Assembly: GCF_011605345.1 (NCBI RefSeq) | Contig: NZ_JAAOXM010000003.1 | Coordinates: forward strand, 186,001 to 250,000 | Reading direction: 5' to 3' | Source: Burkholderia sp. D-99 | GTDB lineage: Bacteria > Pseudomonadota > Gammaproteobacteria > Burkholderiales > Burkholderiaceae | DNA: 64,000 bases | Shown: positions 15,459 to 25,175 of the stretch, in pieces | How positions within the stretch are numbered: the stretch's first letter is position 1 | How the letters are laid out: every line of letters begins with the position of its first letter | Notes under the pieces: generated by a model | The model's database searches: none | The model's input: the letters and a program-made list of their open reading frames with translations, nothing else | Told to the model about the DNA's origin: nothing | Program-made: the position numbers and the translations under genes

Positions 15459-15484
15459 TAGCACTCGCTGCACGAGAGTGCTAA
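15458..15484. promoter_or_regulatory. CIRCE operator (HrcA binding site)
   Basis: TTAGCACTC (15458-15466), nine bases, then GAGTGCTAA (15476-15484): a perfect CIRCE inverted repeat. CIRCE is bound by the heat-shock repressor HrcA, whose folding depends on GroEL, giving feedback control of groESL. It overlaps the promoter -10 by one base and lies about 75 bases upstream of groES. Confidence 0.95.
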
Positions 15485-15557
15485 CAATTCTCTGCCGGGC
15501 GATTTGCCGGGCAGATTCCCTAAGCGTTCTTCAATCTCAGTCAAGAGAGGAGTGAAT

Positions 15558-15851
15558 ATGAACCTTCGTCCTTTGCACGATCGCGTGATCGTCAAGCGCC
15601 TGGATCAGGAAACCAAGACCGCCTCGGGCATCGTGATCCCCGAAGCCGCTGCTGAAAAGCCGGATCAAGGCGAGATCCTCGCGGTTGGCCCGGGCAAGCG
15701 TGACGACAAGGGTGCACTGATCGCGCTCGACGTGAAGGTCGGCGATCGCGTCCTGTTCGGCAAGTACGCAGGCCAGACCGTGAAGGTCGACGGCCAGGAA
15801 CTGCTGGTCATGCGCGAAGAAGACATCATGGCCGTGGTCAACGCTAACTAA
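15558..15851 (+). CDS. groES: Co-chaperonin GroES
   Basis: A 97-residue protein starting [14 protein letters not shown], with the mobile-loop segment [18 protein letters not shown] and the C-terminal REEDIMAVV typical of GroES. It caps the GroEL ring during protein folding in the cytoplasm. The ATG at 15558 follows a strong ribosome-binding site (AGAGAGGAG); longer in-frame starts upstream would overlap the leader and lack conservation. It is the first gene of the CIRCE-controlled groES-groEL operon, 46 bases before groEL. Confidence 0.99.
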   Translation: MNLRPLHDRVIVKRLDQETKTASGIVIPEAAAEKPDQGEILAVGPGKRDDKGALIALDVKVGDRVLFGKYAGQTVKVDGQELLVMREEDIMAVVNAN

Positions 15852-15894
15852 GCGTCCACCGACGGTACATATTCCCAAGAATTCAAGGAGTTAG

Positions 15895-17538
<1,644 letters not shown>

Positions 17539-17597
17539 TCGACTTCGGTCGATGGTGTCCGGAGCGCGCAGCGATGCGCGTTCCAGCCAAAAGAAAA

Positions 17598-17624
17598 GAC
17601 CCGCAGCGATGCGGGTCTTTTTTT
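17598..17624 (+). terminator. Intrinsic terminator of groESL
   Basis: GACCCGC (17598-17604), loop AGCGAT, GCGGGTC (17611-17617) and seven T residues (17618-17624). A canonical rho-independent terminator 60 bases after the groEL stop. Confidence 0.93.
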
Positions 17625-17647
17625 ATGCGTGCGCCGGGTGATCGGAA

Positions 17648-18097
17648 TCAGAAGCCCGGCAGGTAGCACGAAGCGTCGTCGTCTTCATCGTGAAGACCGT
17701 AACTGCACGCGAATGGGTCGTGCCAGCCGTTGTGGCGGCCATTGTAGAGATAGGCCGTGTTGCCGCTCGATGCCCATGTCAGTGACGCGGTGCCGCTGGA
17801 GTAAACGCGCCACCTCGCCGAACTGCCGTCCGGGAACGATACGGTGCCGCTCGAATGGCAGGGCGAGTAGTAATCGTGGACCACAAACTTGCCGTCAATC
17901 GGCGCCGCTCTGGAAAAGAACCGCCTCAACTGGTCGACGGTTGGCGTGAATTTTCTGCATGCGTCCCTCGTCGGTGGATCGTCTGGGGCCGACGTCTGGC
18001 CGGATTGCTCGACTGTCACGGTGCTTACCCCTCTGGCCTGGCTGATGGCGAACGGGGCGCACAACGCAACGGCGAAGACACATCGCGCTAGATCCAT
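17648..18097 (-). CDS. Exported small protein, probable immunity protein of the adjacent amidase
   Basis: 149 residues with an N-terminal signal peptide (MDLARCVFAVALCAPFAI, cleavage near ARG-V at about 23) and a mature part containing four cysteines spaced as in a disulphide-stabilised periplasmic protein. Its last residues are CYLPGF. It starts five bases after the stop of the amidase gene and is the last gene of an hcp-amidase-exported protein unit. Peptidoglycan-cleaving effectors need a periplasmic immunity partner, and gene order, size and export signal fit that role. I do not recognise its family, so immunity function is inferred from context only. Confidence 0.7.
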   Translation of the reverse strand: MDLARCVFAVALCAPFAISQARGVSTVTVEQSGQTSAPDDPPTRDACRKFTPTVDQLRRFFSRAAPIDGKFVVHDYYSPCHSSGTVSFPDGSSARWRVYSSGTASLTWASSGNTAYLYNGRHNGWHDPFACSYGLHDEDDDASCYLPGF

Positions 18098-18101
18098 GGC
18101 G

Positions 18102-18716
18102 TCACTCCCACCGCGCCGTACTTGCTTCGGTCGCGTTCTTGCGCCCGACTTCCGGGTGCCGATAGACCTCTCTCATCTCGACTTTCAGCGTCTCGGACAA
18201 TTCACGAACCAGCCATTTGAGCGATGCATTTTGTTCGGTTGTGACGCTTTCGTAGACCGGTTCTGCAGTTTTTTCGTCAGGATAGTACATGCCGACAAGC
18301 TCGATTCCGATTGCGTCCGAGTTGGACGGATAGCGGTCCGGAAACGCTTTCCGGGATTCGTGGCGATGGGATGCGGCGGGGCCAGTCTGATATGCGCGCC
18401 GTGCCGCCCGGAGATCTGCGACAGCACACTTGTGTGTGGTGATGCAACGTGACTGCAATTTGCCGACGTGATTGGTGATTCTGTTCAGGGAGGCGGTTTG
18501 ATAGATCGTTCCATCCTTGTCGATCAGGAAATGGGCGCCGTTCGGTACATGTGCGGTGTTGCCGTAGCTATTGAAGGTACTCGACGCGGTGGCGCCTCCA
18601 GTTTGATGGACGACGATTCCATTTACGTGTTCCAGCGGCCCTCGTTCGATGGATGAATATATTTTGAGAATCACGCGTTCGGCATCGACATGACCTTGCT
18701 TTGAAATGAAAAGCAT
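18102..18716 (-). CDS. Amidase_2-type N-acetylmuramoyl-L-alanine amidase, probable T6SS effector
   Basis: 204 residues resembling the zinc-dependent Amidase_2/PGRP fold: H37 in VVHQTGG, the HFLIDKDGTIYQTA strand pair, IGIELVGMYY in the core, and H187 in YRHPEVGRK with K193 near the usual catalytic lysine. The third zinc ligand is not obvious (E197 or a neighbour). Family members cut the amide bond between MurNAc and L-Ala in peptidoglycan. There is no signal peptide, which suits delivery by a secretion machine rather than the Sec route. The gene lies 15 bases after hcp and 4 bases before an exported small protein, the classic order for a T6SS effector with cognate immunity. Confidence 0.85.
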   Translation of the reverse strand: MLFISKQGHVDAERVILKIYSSIERGPLEHVNGIVVHQTGGATASSTFNSYGNTAHVPNGAHFLIDKDGTIYQTASLNRITNHVGKLQSRCITTHKCAVADLRAARRAYQTGPAASHRHESRKAFPDRYPSNSDAIGIELVGMYYPDEKTAEPVYESVTTEQNASLKWLVRELSETLKVEMREVYRHPEVGRKNATEASTARWE

Positions 18717-18731
18717 GACTACCTCCGATAC

Positions 18732-19214
18732 TCAGGCTGCGTTGCCGGTTTTGATGTCGTATCCCGCAGTGACCGTTCCGCCGTAGCCGCCTTGGGCGCT
18801 CTGAGCGACATACTCTTGCTGGATGCGGGCGAATGAGAGTTGGATCTCTTCTCGTGGTCGAGCCATGTTCAAATTGGCAACCGAATGGATTCGCGTGATC
18901 AGGACGTCATCCAGCGTGATCTTCAGGTATTCGAGCGGCATGCCGCCGGCCTTGCGCGCTACCAGCACGGCTTTCTCGATGTGATTCCCTTTCAGGCAAT
19001 GCAGCATGAGGATCGGCGATGCGCGATCGACATAATGCTCGATGGTCAGATCGTTGGCCGTGCACTTGCTGCCGGTGCTGTCTGTACCCGAGCGTGTCGT
19101 ACATGGCCGGTCGGCCGACCAATCCCACGCCAATATCTCGATCTCGTCTGGATGAGTGGCGTCTCGAGATTCGCCTCTGATGCCGGTCAGTTTCAGGAAA
19201 ATGTCCTGCGCCAT
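18732..19214 (-). CDS. hcp: Hcp-family type VI secretion tube protein
   Basis: 160 residues beginning MAQDIFLKLTGIRGES, with the Hcp strands ILAWDWS, KASPILM-like VDRASPILMLHCLKG, EYLKITLDDVLITRI and EIQLSFARIQQEY. The length fits Hcp1-type proteins. Hcp rings stack into the T6SS inner tube and can carry small effectors in their lumen. No other T6SS structural gene is in the window, so this is an orphan hcp. It is the first gene of a minus-strand unit with an amidase and an exported small protein, suggesting that this Hcp carries that amidase (inference). Confidence 0.95.
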   Translation of the reverse strand: MAQDIFLKLTGIRGESRDATHPDEIEILAWDWSADRPCTTRSGTDSTGSKCTANDLTIEHYVDRASPILMLHCLKGNHIEKAVLVARKAGGMPLEYLKITLDDVLITRIHSVANLNMARPREEIQLSFARIQQEYVAQSAQGGYGGTVTAGYDIKTGNAA

Positions 19215-19614
19215 CGCTTACTCCTTTGCATCGGTCACTTTGAATGAAATGAACCCTAGCATTGCGCGTGGCGGCCAATCTATTGGACCAGTTCGATTTT
19301 CGGCGAGCCTGGACGTTGAAAAGTACGACGTTAATTCATCGGTCAGCCGAGAATCGATACGAGTCGGGCAGGCGCGAACGCGGATTCGGCAGCGGCGACT
19401 GAATGAGCGGGATTGCGCGGGCCTATGGATCGGCTCTCGGGCCACACGGGAAACCGAAGATTGGGAGGCGAGGGGGCGAGTCGACGGTCGTTGTCGATGT
19501 GTTGCGTGCGTCAGCGTCGATTCGCCGAGGCGGGACGTGTACTGCCGAGATGACAAGAAGGGCGGCCGGCGTTCGAGCGCTCAAATGCTCAAGCGCCGAC
19601 GCGCTCCAGGTGAC
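19215..19614. other. Intergenic region between thiD-like gene and hcp
   Basis: 400 bases between the 3' end of the thiD-like gene and the start of hcp, both on the minus strand. It should hold the hcp promoter. I saw no clear -35/-10 pair, terminator or gene. Confidence 0.4.
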
Positions 19615-20481
19615 TCAATGCCGGTGCGACGTCCTCGGCACCGGGTCGGCCTTCACTGCCGGCGGCGTGTCCGAGTCCTCGTTGCTGCGCGCCCAGAAGA
19701 ACCGGTCGGGCAGGTACGCGCCCATGCCGGGCCGAAATGCGTCACGCACGGCCTGGTACAGATATTCCTGCGCCTCACGAACCGCTTCGGGCGGCTCCTG
19801 GCCGTTCGCGAGCAGTGCCGCGATGGCCGCGCCCAGCGTATCGGTGATGCCCATCAGCCGATGCGGCGAGCGATCCCACATATCTTCACGGAGCTGACCT
19901 TCCTCGCCGTACAGCGTGTTGACGAGCCGGTGCGAGCCCGCCTCGGACGACAGGATGTACTCGCAGCCCTGCGACAGCAGGTGCGACACGGCTGCGTCGA
20001 GATTCGGCGCCTCGGCGTCGCCGTCCGGCTGCGCGAGTGCGATCAGCGTTGCGTAGTCGGCGACCAGCAGCGTGGTTTGCGGCGCGAGCAGGTCGGCGAT
20101 CGATTCGCGCAGGTCGTCGGCTGCAAGCACGTGTTCGTCGTCGAGCGTGAAGTCCGGCGCGAGCACGAGCGGCACGCCGTCGTAGTCGGCGACGACCTCG
20201 GCGATCGCGCTCACGACTTCCGCGCGCGTTGCCGCGCCGATCTTGAATGCCGCAACCGGCATGTCTTCGAGCAGCATGCGCGCCTGGGCGGCGACCACGT
20301 CGGGATCGAGGCCGGTCACTTCGTCGCAGGCGGCCGAGTCGCGCACGGTGTAGCCCGTCAGGACGGACACGCCGTGACAGCCCATGCTCGCCAGGGTCAT
20401 CAGATCGGCTTGGAGGCCGGAGCCGCCGGTGGGATCGGACAGGCCGAAGGTGAGGACGATCGGAGGGGCGTTGCTGGACAT
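19615..20481 (-). CDS. thiD: ThiD-like hydroxymethylpyrimidine/phosphomethylpyrimidine kinase
   Basis: 288 residues of the ribokinase-like ThiD family. The N-terminus has the substrate-binding pattern VLTFGLSDPTGGSGLQADL and GVSVLTGYTVRDS. Conserved middle motifs include AFKIGA and VLAPDFTL, where usual enzymes have KIGMLG and VxDPV. The C-terminal anion-hole region, normally GTGCTLSSAIAA, reads ITDTLGAAIAALLANG, so the usual GTGC is missing. ThiD phosphorylates HMP and HMP-P for thiamine synthesis; this copy may have altered activity. ATG at 20481 is chosen because the upstream extension is non-conserved and arginine-rich. It is divergent from the rubredoxin gene. Confidence 0.82.
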   Translation of the reverse strand: MSSNAPPIVLTFGLSDPTGGSGLQADLMTLASMGCHGVSVLTGYTVRDSAACDEVTGLDPDVVAAQARMLLEDMPVAAFKIGAATRAEVVSAIAEVVADYDGVPLVLAPDFTLDDEHVLAADDLRESIADLLAPQTTLLVADYATLIALAQPDGDAEAPNLDAAVSHLLSQGCEYILSSEAGSHRLVNTLYGEEGQLREDMWDRSPHRLMGITDTLGAAIAALLANGQEPPEAVREAQEYLYQAVRDAFRPGMGAYLPDRFFWARSNEDSDTPPAVKADPVPRTSHRH

Positions 20482-20735
20482 GTAAAAATGGGGCAAGAGA
20501 AAAACGGAAAAGCGACGGACGTGCGGACGGCGAGGCGAAATGGGCGTTTTCGGCCCTGTGTTGCCCGGCAGGCCGCACTTTTCAGCCATTATGCGGCGGA
20601 ATCCGGCCCGCACGACGGATTTTTTAGCGCAGCGCAACGTAGTTGCCTTACTCCAGCGCGATTGCTAGGCAGTCCGGCCCCGACACGGTACCATCATGGC
20701 TCCCGAATTTACCGACTTTCCCGACGCGGCTTAAG

Positions 20736-20906
20736 ATGGAATACAAGAGCTGGATGTGCCTGATTTGTGGCTGGATTTACGACGAAGAAGCCGGGCTGCC
20801 GGAAGAGGGCATTGCCCCGGGCACGCGCTGGGAAGACGTCCCGATCAACTGGACGTGTCCTGAATGCGGCGCCCGCAAGGAAGACTTCGAGATGGTCCAG
20901 ATCTGA
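20736..20906 (+). CDS. Rubredoxin
   Basis: 56 residues with two iron-binding motifs, CLIC (residues 8-11) and CPEC (41-44), and the conserved GWIYDEEAGLPEEGIAPGT loop. Rubredoxins hold one Fe(Cys)4 centre and pass single electrons, often to alkane hydroxylases or in oxidative-stress pathways. ATG at 20736 gives the standard compact length (MEYKSWMCLIC). It is divergent from the thiD-like gene. No dedicated reductase lies nearby. Confidence 0.97.
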   Translation: MEYKSWMCLICGWIYDEEAGLPEEGIAPGTRWEDVPINWTCPECGARKEDFEMVQI

Positions 20907-21004
20907 CCGGACCCTCGGCCCACGGACACACCGCTCAGGCCTCGCATCGGCCCGACGCTCGCGCGTCGAGGCTTGCGCGAGCGACTTGACGATGACAGGC
21001 GCGC

Positions 21005-22312
21005 GTGTCCATGAGGCCCGAACCGGCGAACGTTCCCTACCCTGACGCACTGCCCAACCCGCGCGGCGGGGCTGTGCGCGCGGCCGACGCATGGCTTGCG
21101 GCGGCCGCCGACGCGTTCGAGCGTCGCGACGATGCGGCCGCGCCGCTGTCCGCCGCGGCGGCCGTGCTGGCGGAAGCCGGCTGGCTTCCGGCCGCGCGTT
21201 TCGCGGGGCAGTTGTCGGCCGCCGTGCCGCTCGTCGCCGTCGAGCCGACTTCGGCCGGCTGGCGTGCCGCGCTGCGCGATTTCCGTGCAGCCGTCGGCCG
21301 CCACAACCTGCGCGAGCTCGCCTGCTCGCCCGTTCTCCTCGGGCATTTCCGTGCGCTGCGTGCACAAAGCGCCGCCGACCTGCGCGCGAGTGCGCCGCTC
21401 GACGCGCTCGCGCTCGTCGGCCGGGCGGTGCCGCCGGCCACGCTGCGCGCGCTGCCCGACGCGTTCGCGACCCGGATCCGTGCCCGCTACGAACAGGCGC
21501 TGCTTGGCGTACTGCGCGCGGAACGCGGCGCGCCCGATGCGGCACTCGATGAACTCGATGCGATGCTGGCCGCGCTCACCGACGACGATCCTTACGATTT
21601 CTGGCGGCTCGCGGCCGCGTGCGTGCGCGCGCTGCGTGCGAGCGGCGCGCCGGAGCTGAAGCGCTTTCTCGCGCGGACGAACCTGCTGCTCGGCGAGCAC
21701 GCGCAGGGCCGGCGCAGTGCGCCGCCCGAACTCGTGCGCGAGACGGTGGCGCTGCTGTGGCGCGATTTCGCGCTGTTCGGCGCCGCGGCCGAGGATGTCG
21801 CGCTCGTCGACGTGCTGCACGACTACGGGCTGACGGTCGACTGGCACGTCGCCGGCACGCCCGCATCCGAAGCGCTGTGGGAGGCCGATGCTGCCCGGGC
21901 CGAGCACGAAGCGGTTTCCGCCGCGCCAACCCGCGCGCTCGGCGTCGTGACGGTCAATGCGCATGCCTATGAGGATTTCCTGCAGACGGCCGATGCGTCG
22001 ATGGCCGACCTCGCGGCCGATCCGGCCGCGGCCGACGCGGGGGCCGCATGGCATGCGTCCGGTGCCGCCTACCGGGTCGGTACGGCCGCGTGCGCGCTCG
22101 GGCTCGGTCATGCGGCGCTCCTGGCCGACACGCTGGGCCTGGCGTGGCGGCGTGCGGCGCACGGCCTGCCGCTCGGCGACGGCGGCCTCGATGCGCACGG
22201 CCACGCGTCCGACATGCTGCGCGCGGCGTTGCTGAAGATTGCGGCCGGCGTGGCGCCGCCGGACCTCACCGCGGCGTCCGGGGCGCTCGGCGCGGCGCTC
22301 GGCCGGGCCTGA
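21005..22312 (+). CDS. Hypothetical alanine-rich helical protein, 435 aa
   Basis: A long, uninterrupted, strongly GC3-biased frame between rubredoxin and yqgE. The protein is almost entirely predicted helical and alanine/leucine/arginine-rich with repeated AWLAAAADAFER, LSAAAAVLAEAGW and RALRAxxAADLRA-like segments. This recalls the helical histidine-phosphotransfer-like N-terminal domains of chemotaxis-type sensor proteins, but no phosphorylatable histidine motif is evident. It has no signal peptide or membrane span. Start: GTG at 21005 or ATG at 21011. Function unknown; not obviously part of the yqgE operon, which starts 182 bases later. Confidence 0.75.
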   Translation: MSMRPEPANVPYPDALPNPRGGAVRAADAWLAAAADAFERRDDAAAPLSAAAAVLAEAGWLPAARFAGQLSAAVPLVAVEPTSAGWRAALRDFRAAVGRHNLRELACSPVLLGHFRALRAQSAADLRASAPLDALALVGRAVPPATLRALPDAFATRIRARYEQALLGVLRAERGAPDAALDELDAMLAALTDDDPYDFWRLAAACVRALRASGAPELKRFLARTNLLLGEHAQGRRSAPPELVRETVALLWRDFALFGAAAEDVALVDVLHDYGLTVDWHVAGTPASEALWEADAARAEHEAVSAAPTRALGVVTVNAHAYEDFLQTADASMADLAADPAAADAGAAWHASGAAYRVGTAACALGLGHAALLADTLGLAWRRAAHGLPLGDGGLDAHGHASDMLRAALLKIAAGVAPPDLTAASGALGAALGRA

Positions 22313-22494
22313 CGAACGAGGGGGCGAACATGCGGCGGCGGCCCTTGTCGCGCGGGCCTGCAACGCGCTCTCGACAGCGCCCGCGCGCGTGTTAGAGTGC
22401 CGTGTGATCCGCGCGCGCCGTTGCCAGCGTGGCGCGGCGTTGCTTGTTGATCGCGGCCCGGTCAGGTCGCGGCGTCTTTGCTAAAATTCAAACC

Positions 22495-23073
22495 ATGTCA
22501 AAGCCTTCCGATCGCATCAATCTCACCAACCAGTTCCTGATCGCCATGCCGAACATGGCCGATCCGACGTTTTCGGGAACGGTGGTCTATCTTTGCGATC
22601 ACAGCGAGCGCGGTGCGCTCGGCCTCGTCATCAATCGTCCTACCGACATCGACCTCGAATCGCTGTTCAACCGCATCGACCTGAAGCTCGACATCGAGCC
22701 GCTGCTGCACATTCCCGTGTACTTCGGCGGCCCGGTCCAGACCGAGCGCGGGTTCGTGCTGCACGAGCCGGTGGAGGGCGCGAGCTATAACTCGTCGATG
22801 TCCGTCGAGGGCGGGCTGGAGATGACCACGTCGAAGGACGTGCTCGAGGCGGTCGCGACGGGCACCGGCCCGAAACGCTTCCTGCTGACGCTCGGCCATG
22901 CGGGCTGGGGGGCAGGGCAGCTCGAGGAAGAAATTTCCCGCAACGGCTGGCTGACCGTGGCCGCCGATCCGCGCATCGTGTTCGACACGCCGGCCGAAGA
23001 GCGCTTCGAAGCCGCACTCGGCCTGCTCGGCGTCAGCTCGTCGATGCTGTCCGGCGAAGCAGGGCACGCATGA
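22495..23073 (+). CDS. yqgE: YqgE/AlgH family protein
   Basis: 192 residues starting [19 protein letters not shown], with the family motifs [44 protein letters not shown] and [12 protein letters not shown]. The YqgE/AlgH family is widespread but its biochemical role is unsettled; AlgH was first linked to alginate regulation in Pseudomonas. ATG at 22495 is where conservation begins. It overlaps ruvX by four bases (ATGA), so the two are translationally coupled at the head of the ruvX-pyrR-pyrB operon. Confidence 0.95.
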   Translation: MSKPSDRINLTNQFLIAMPNMADPTFSGTVVYLCDHSERGALGLVINRPTDIDLESLFNRIDLKLDIEPLLHIPVYFGGPVQTERGFVLHEPVEGASYNSSMSVEGGLEMTTSKDVLEAVATGTGPKRFLLTLGHAGWGAGQLEEEISRNGWLTVAADPRIVFDTPAEERFEAALGLLGVSSSMLSGEAGHA

Positions 23074-23519
23074 GTGGCACGAGCGTGCGCGATGCGACAC
23101 TGCTCGCGTTCGACTACGGCGAAAAACGTATCGGCGTCGCGATCGGCAATGCGCTGACGCGCTCGGCCCGTGCGCTCGTCGTGATCCAGAACCTGAACCG
23201 CGAACACCGTTTCAAGGCGGTCGGCGACCTGCTGGCCGAATGGCGGCCGGACGCGCTCGTCGTCGGCCTGCCGATGCATCCGGACGGCACGCCGCATGAC
23301 ATGACTCAGCAGGCGAAGCGCTTCGGCAACCAGCTGAACGGCCGCTTCGGGCTGCCCGTCACGTGGGTCGACGAGCGCTATTCGTCGGTAGAGGCCGAGG
23401 CCGGGCTGCGCGAGCGCAACGTGCGTAGCCGTGCACGGGCCGAGATGCTCGATGCCGAGGCCGCGCGCGTCATCCTTCAACAGTATCTCGATCAATTGTC
23501 CGACCATGAGCACCATTGA
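23070..23519 (+). CDS. ruvX: Putative pre-16S rRNA nuclease / Holliday-junction resolvase YqgF
   Basis: 149 residues with an RNase H-like fold: [16 protein letters not shown] carries the first catalytic Asp, [10 protein letters not shown] follows, [12 protein letters not shown] holds the acidic residue and [14 protein letters not shown] the last Asp. YqgF/RuvX matures the 5' end of 16S rRNA. It overlaps yqgE by four bases and pyrR by 14 bases, a compact operon arrangement common in beta-proteobacteria. Confidence 0.95.
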   Translation: MSGTSVRDATLLAFDYGEKRIGVAIGNALTRSARALVVIQNLNREHRFKAVGDLLAEWRPDALVVGLPMHPDGTPHDMTQQAKRFGNQLNGRFGLPVTWVDERYSSVEAEAGLRERNVRSRARAEMLDAEAARVILQQYLDQLSDHEHH

Positions 23520-24018
23520 CGCCGAGGCGCTTTACCGCGTCCTGCTCGACCAGATTCGCGCCGCGTACGGCACGGCTTTCGCCGAACCGGGCGGCCCGCG
23601 GCTCGCCGGCATTCACAGCGGCGGCGCATGGCTGGCCGAGCGCCTCGCGCGCGATCTCGGTGCGCCGGCGTTCGGCGTCGTGAACGTCGCGCTGCACCGC
23701 GACGATTACGCGAAAAAGGGGCTGCACAGCCAGGCCAGCCCGACGTCGCTGCCGTTCGAGATCGACGGCGCGCGCATCGTGCTCGTCGACGATGTGCTGT
23801 ATACCGGGCGCACCGTGCGCGCGGCGCTCAACGAGTTGTTCGACTACGGCCGTCCGGCCGCGGTCGAGCTCGCGGTGCTCGCCGATCGCGGCGGCCGCGA
23901 GCTGCCGGTCGCCGCGCGCTTCGCGGGCGGCGCGCTCGACGTGCCGGCCGACGCGACGCTCGTGCTCGCGCGCGACGATGCGCAGTTCACGCTGCGCGTC
24001 GAGGCGCACGGCGCCTGA
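23506..24018 (+). CDS. pyrR: PyrR bifunctional pyrimidine regulator / uracil phosphoribosyltransferase
   Basis: 170 residues beginning [17 protein letters not shown], with the phosphoribosyltransferase core [18 protein letters not shown] (PRPP-binding loop) and [16 protein letters not shown]. Gram-positive PyrR attenuates pyr transcription by binding mRNA and has weak UPRTase activity; in proteobacteria the regulatory role is less clear. It overlaps ruvX by 14 bases and precedes pyrB by 73 bases. I saw no clear PyrR-type attenuator in the pyrR-pyrB gap. Confidence 0.93.
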   Translation: MSTIDAEALYRVLLDQIRAAYGTAFAEPGGPRLAGIHSGGAWLAERLARDLGAPAFGVVNVALHRDDYAKKGLHSQASPTSLPFEIDGARIVLVDDVLYTGRTVRAALNELFDYGRPAAVELAVLADRGGRELPVAARFAGGALDVPADATLVLARDDAQFTLRVEAHGA

Positions 24019-24091
24019 ACGACACGCGAACCGTATCCCGGGCCGCTGGTTTGCACCGCGGCCCGTTTGCATAGTTGGAATCACGCATACC

Positions 24092-25123
24092 ATGACCACC
24101 GACACCACTGGCCGCACCGGCAATCCCGCTGCGGCCGCGAGCCCCGACCGGTTCCGCTACGGTTTCCTGAAGGGCAACCCGCAGCTCACGAAAAACGGCG
24201 AGCTGAAGCACCTGCTGTCGATCGAGGGCCTGCCGCGCTCGATCGTGAACCACATCCTCGATACGGCCGAGCAGTTCGTCAGCGTGACGGACCGTGAAGT
24301 GAAGAAGGTGCCGCTGCTGCGCGGCAAGTCCGTGTTCAACCTGTTCTTCGAGAACTCGACGCGCACGCGCACGACCTTCGAGATCGCCGCGACGCGCCTG
24401 TCGGCCGACGTGCTGAACCTGAACATCAATGCATCGTCGACGAGCAAGGGCGAGTCGCTGCTCGATACGATCAACAACCTGTCGGCGATGCATGCCGACC
24501 TGTTCGTCGTGCGCCACGCGTCGAGCGGCGCGCCGTACCTGATCGCCGAGCACTGCGCACCGCACGTGCACGTGATCAACGCCGGCGACGGCCGCCATGC
24601 GCACCCGACGCAGGGCCTGCTCGACATGTACACGATCCGTCACTACAAGCGCGACTTCACGAAGCTGCGCGTGGCGATCGTCGGCGACATCCTGCATTCG
24701 CGCGTCGCGCGCTCCGACATCCACGCGCTCACCACGCTCGGCGTGCCGGAAGTGCGTGCGATCGGCCCGCGCACGTTGCTGCCGGGCGGTCTCGAGCAGA
24801 TGGGCGTGAAGGTGTTCCACAACCTCGACGAAGGGTTGAAGGGCGTCGACGTGATCATCATGCTGCGCCTGCAGAACGAGCGGATGAGCGGCGCGCTGCT
24901 GCCGTCCGCGCAGGAATACTTCAAGACCTGGGGCCTGACGCCCGAGCGCCTCGCGCTCGCCGCGCCCGACGCGATCGTGATGCACCCGGGCCCGATGAAC
25001 CGCGGCGTCGAGATCGATTCGCAGGTCGCCGACGGCCCGCAGTCGGTGATCCTCAACCAGGTCACGTTCGGCATCGCCGTGCGGATGGCGGTGATGGGCA
25101 TCGTCGCCGGCAACAGCGACTGA
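24092..25123 (+). CDS. pyrB: Aspartate carbamoyltransferase catalytic subunit
   Basis: 343 residues with the carbamoyl-phosphate motif [11 protein letters not shown], the HPTQGLLD motif and the terminal [11 protein letters not shown]. It joins carbamoyl phosphate and aspartate in the second step of pyrimidine synthesis. The N-terminal extension of about 30 residues before the conserved domain is usual for the Pseudomonas-type class A enzymes that assemble with an inactive dihydroorotase. That partner is encoded 52 bases downstream. ATG at 24092 is chosen over a longer upstream frame that runs through pyrR. Confidence 0.97.
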   Translation: MTTDTTGRTGNPAAAASPDRFRYGFLKGNPQLTKNGELKHLLSIEGLPRSIVNHILDTAEQFVSVTDREVKKVPLLRGKSVFNLFFENSTRTRTTFEIAATRLSADVLNLNINASSTSKGESLLDTINNLSAMHADLFVVRHASSGAPYLIAEHCAPHVHVINAGDGRHAHPTQGLLDMYTIRHYKRDFTKLRVAIVGDILHSRVARSDIHALTTLGVPEVRAIGPRTLLPGGLEQMGVKVFHNLDEGLKGVDVIIMLRLQNERMSGALLPSAQEYFKTWGLTPERLALAAPDAIVMHPGPMNRGVEIDSQVADGPQSVILNQVTFGIAVRMAVMGIVAGNSD

Positions 25124-25175
25124 GCCCGCTTTCGCGCATCCTTATTCACGCAATCAACGCATTCACAGACAGCGC

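Noticed and set aside
24019..24091. PyrR-dependent attenuator before pyrB
   Set aside because: The 73-base gap has no terminator/antiterminator pair or T run.
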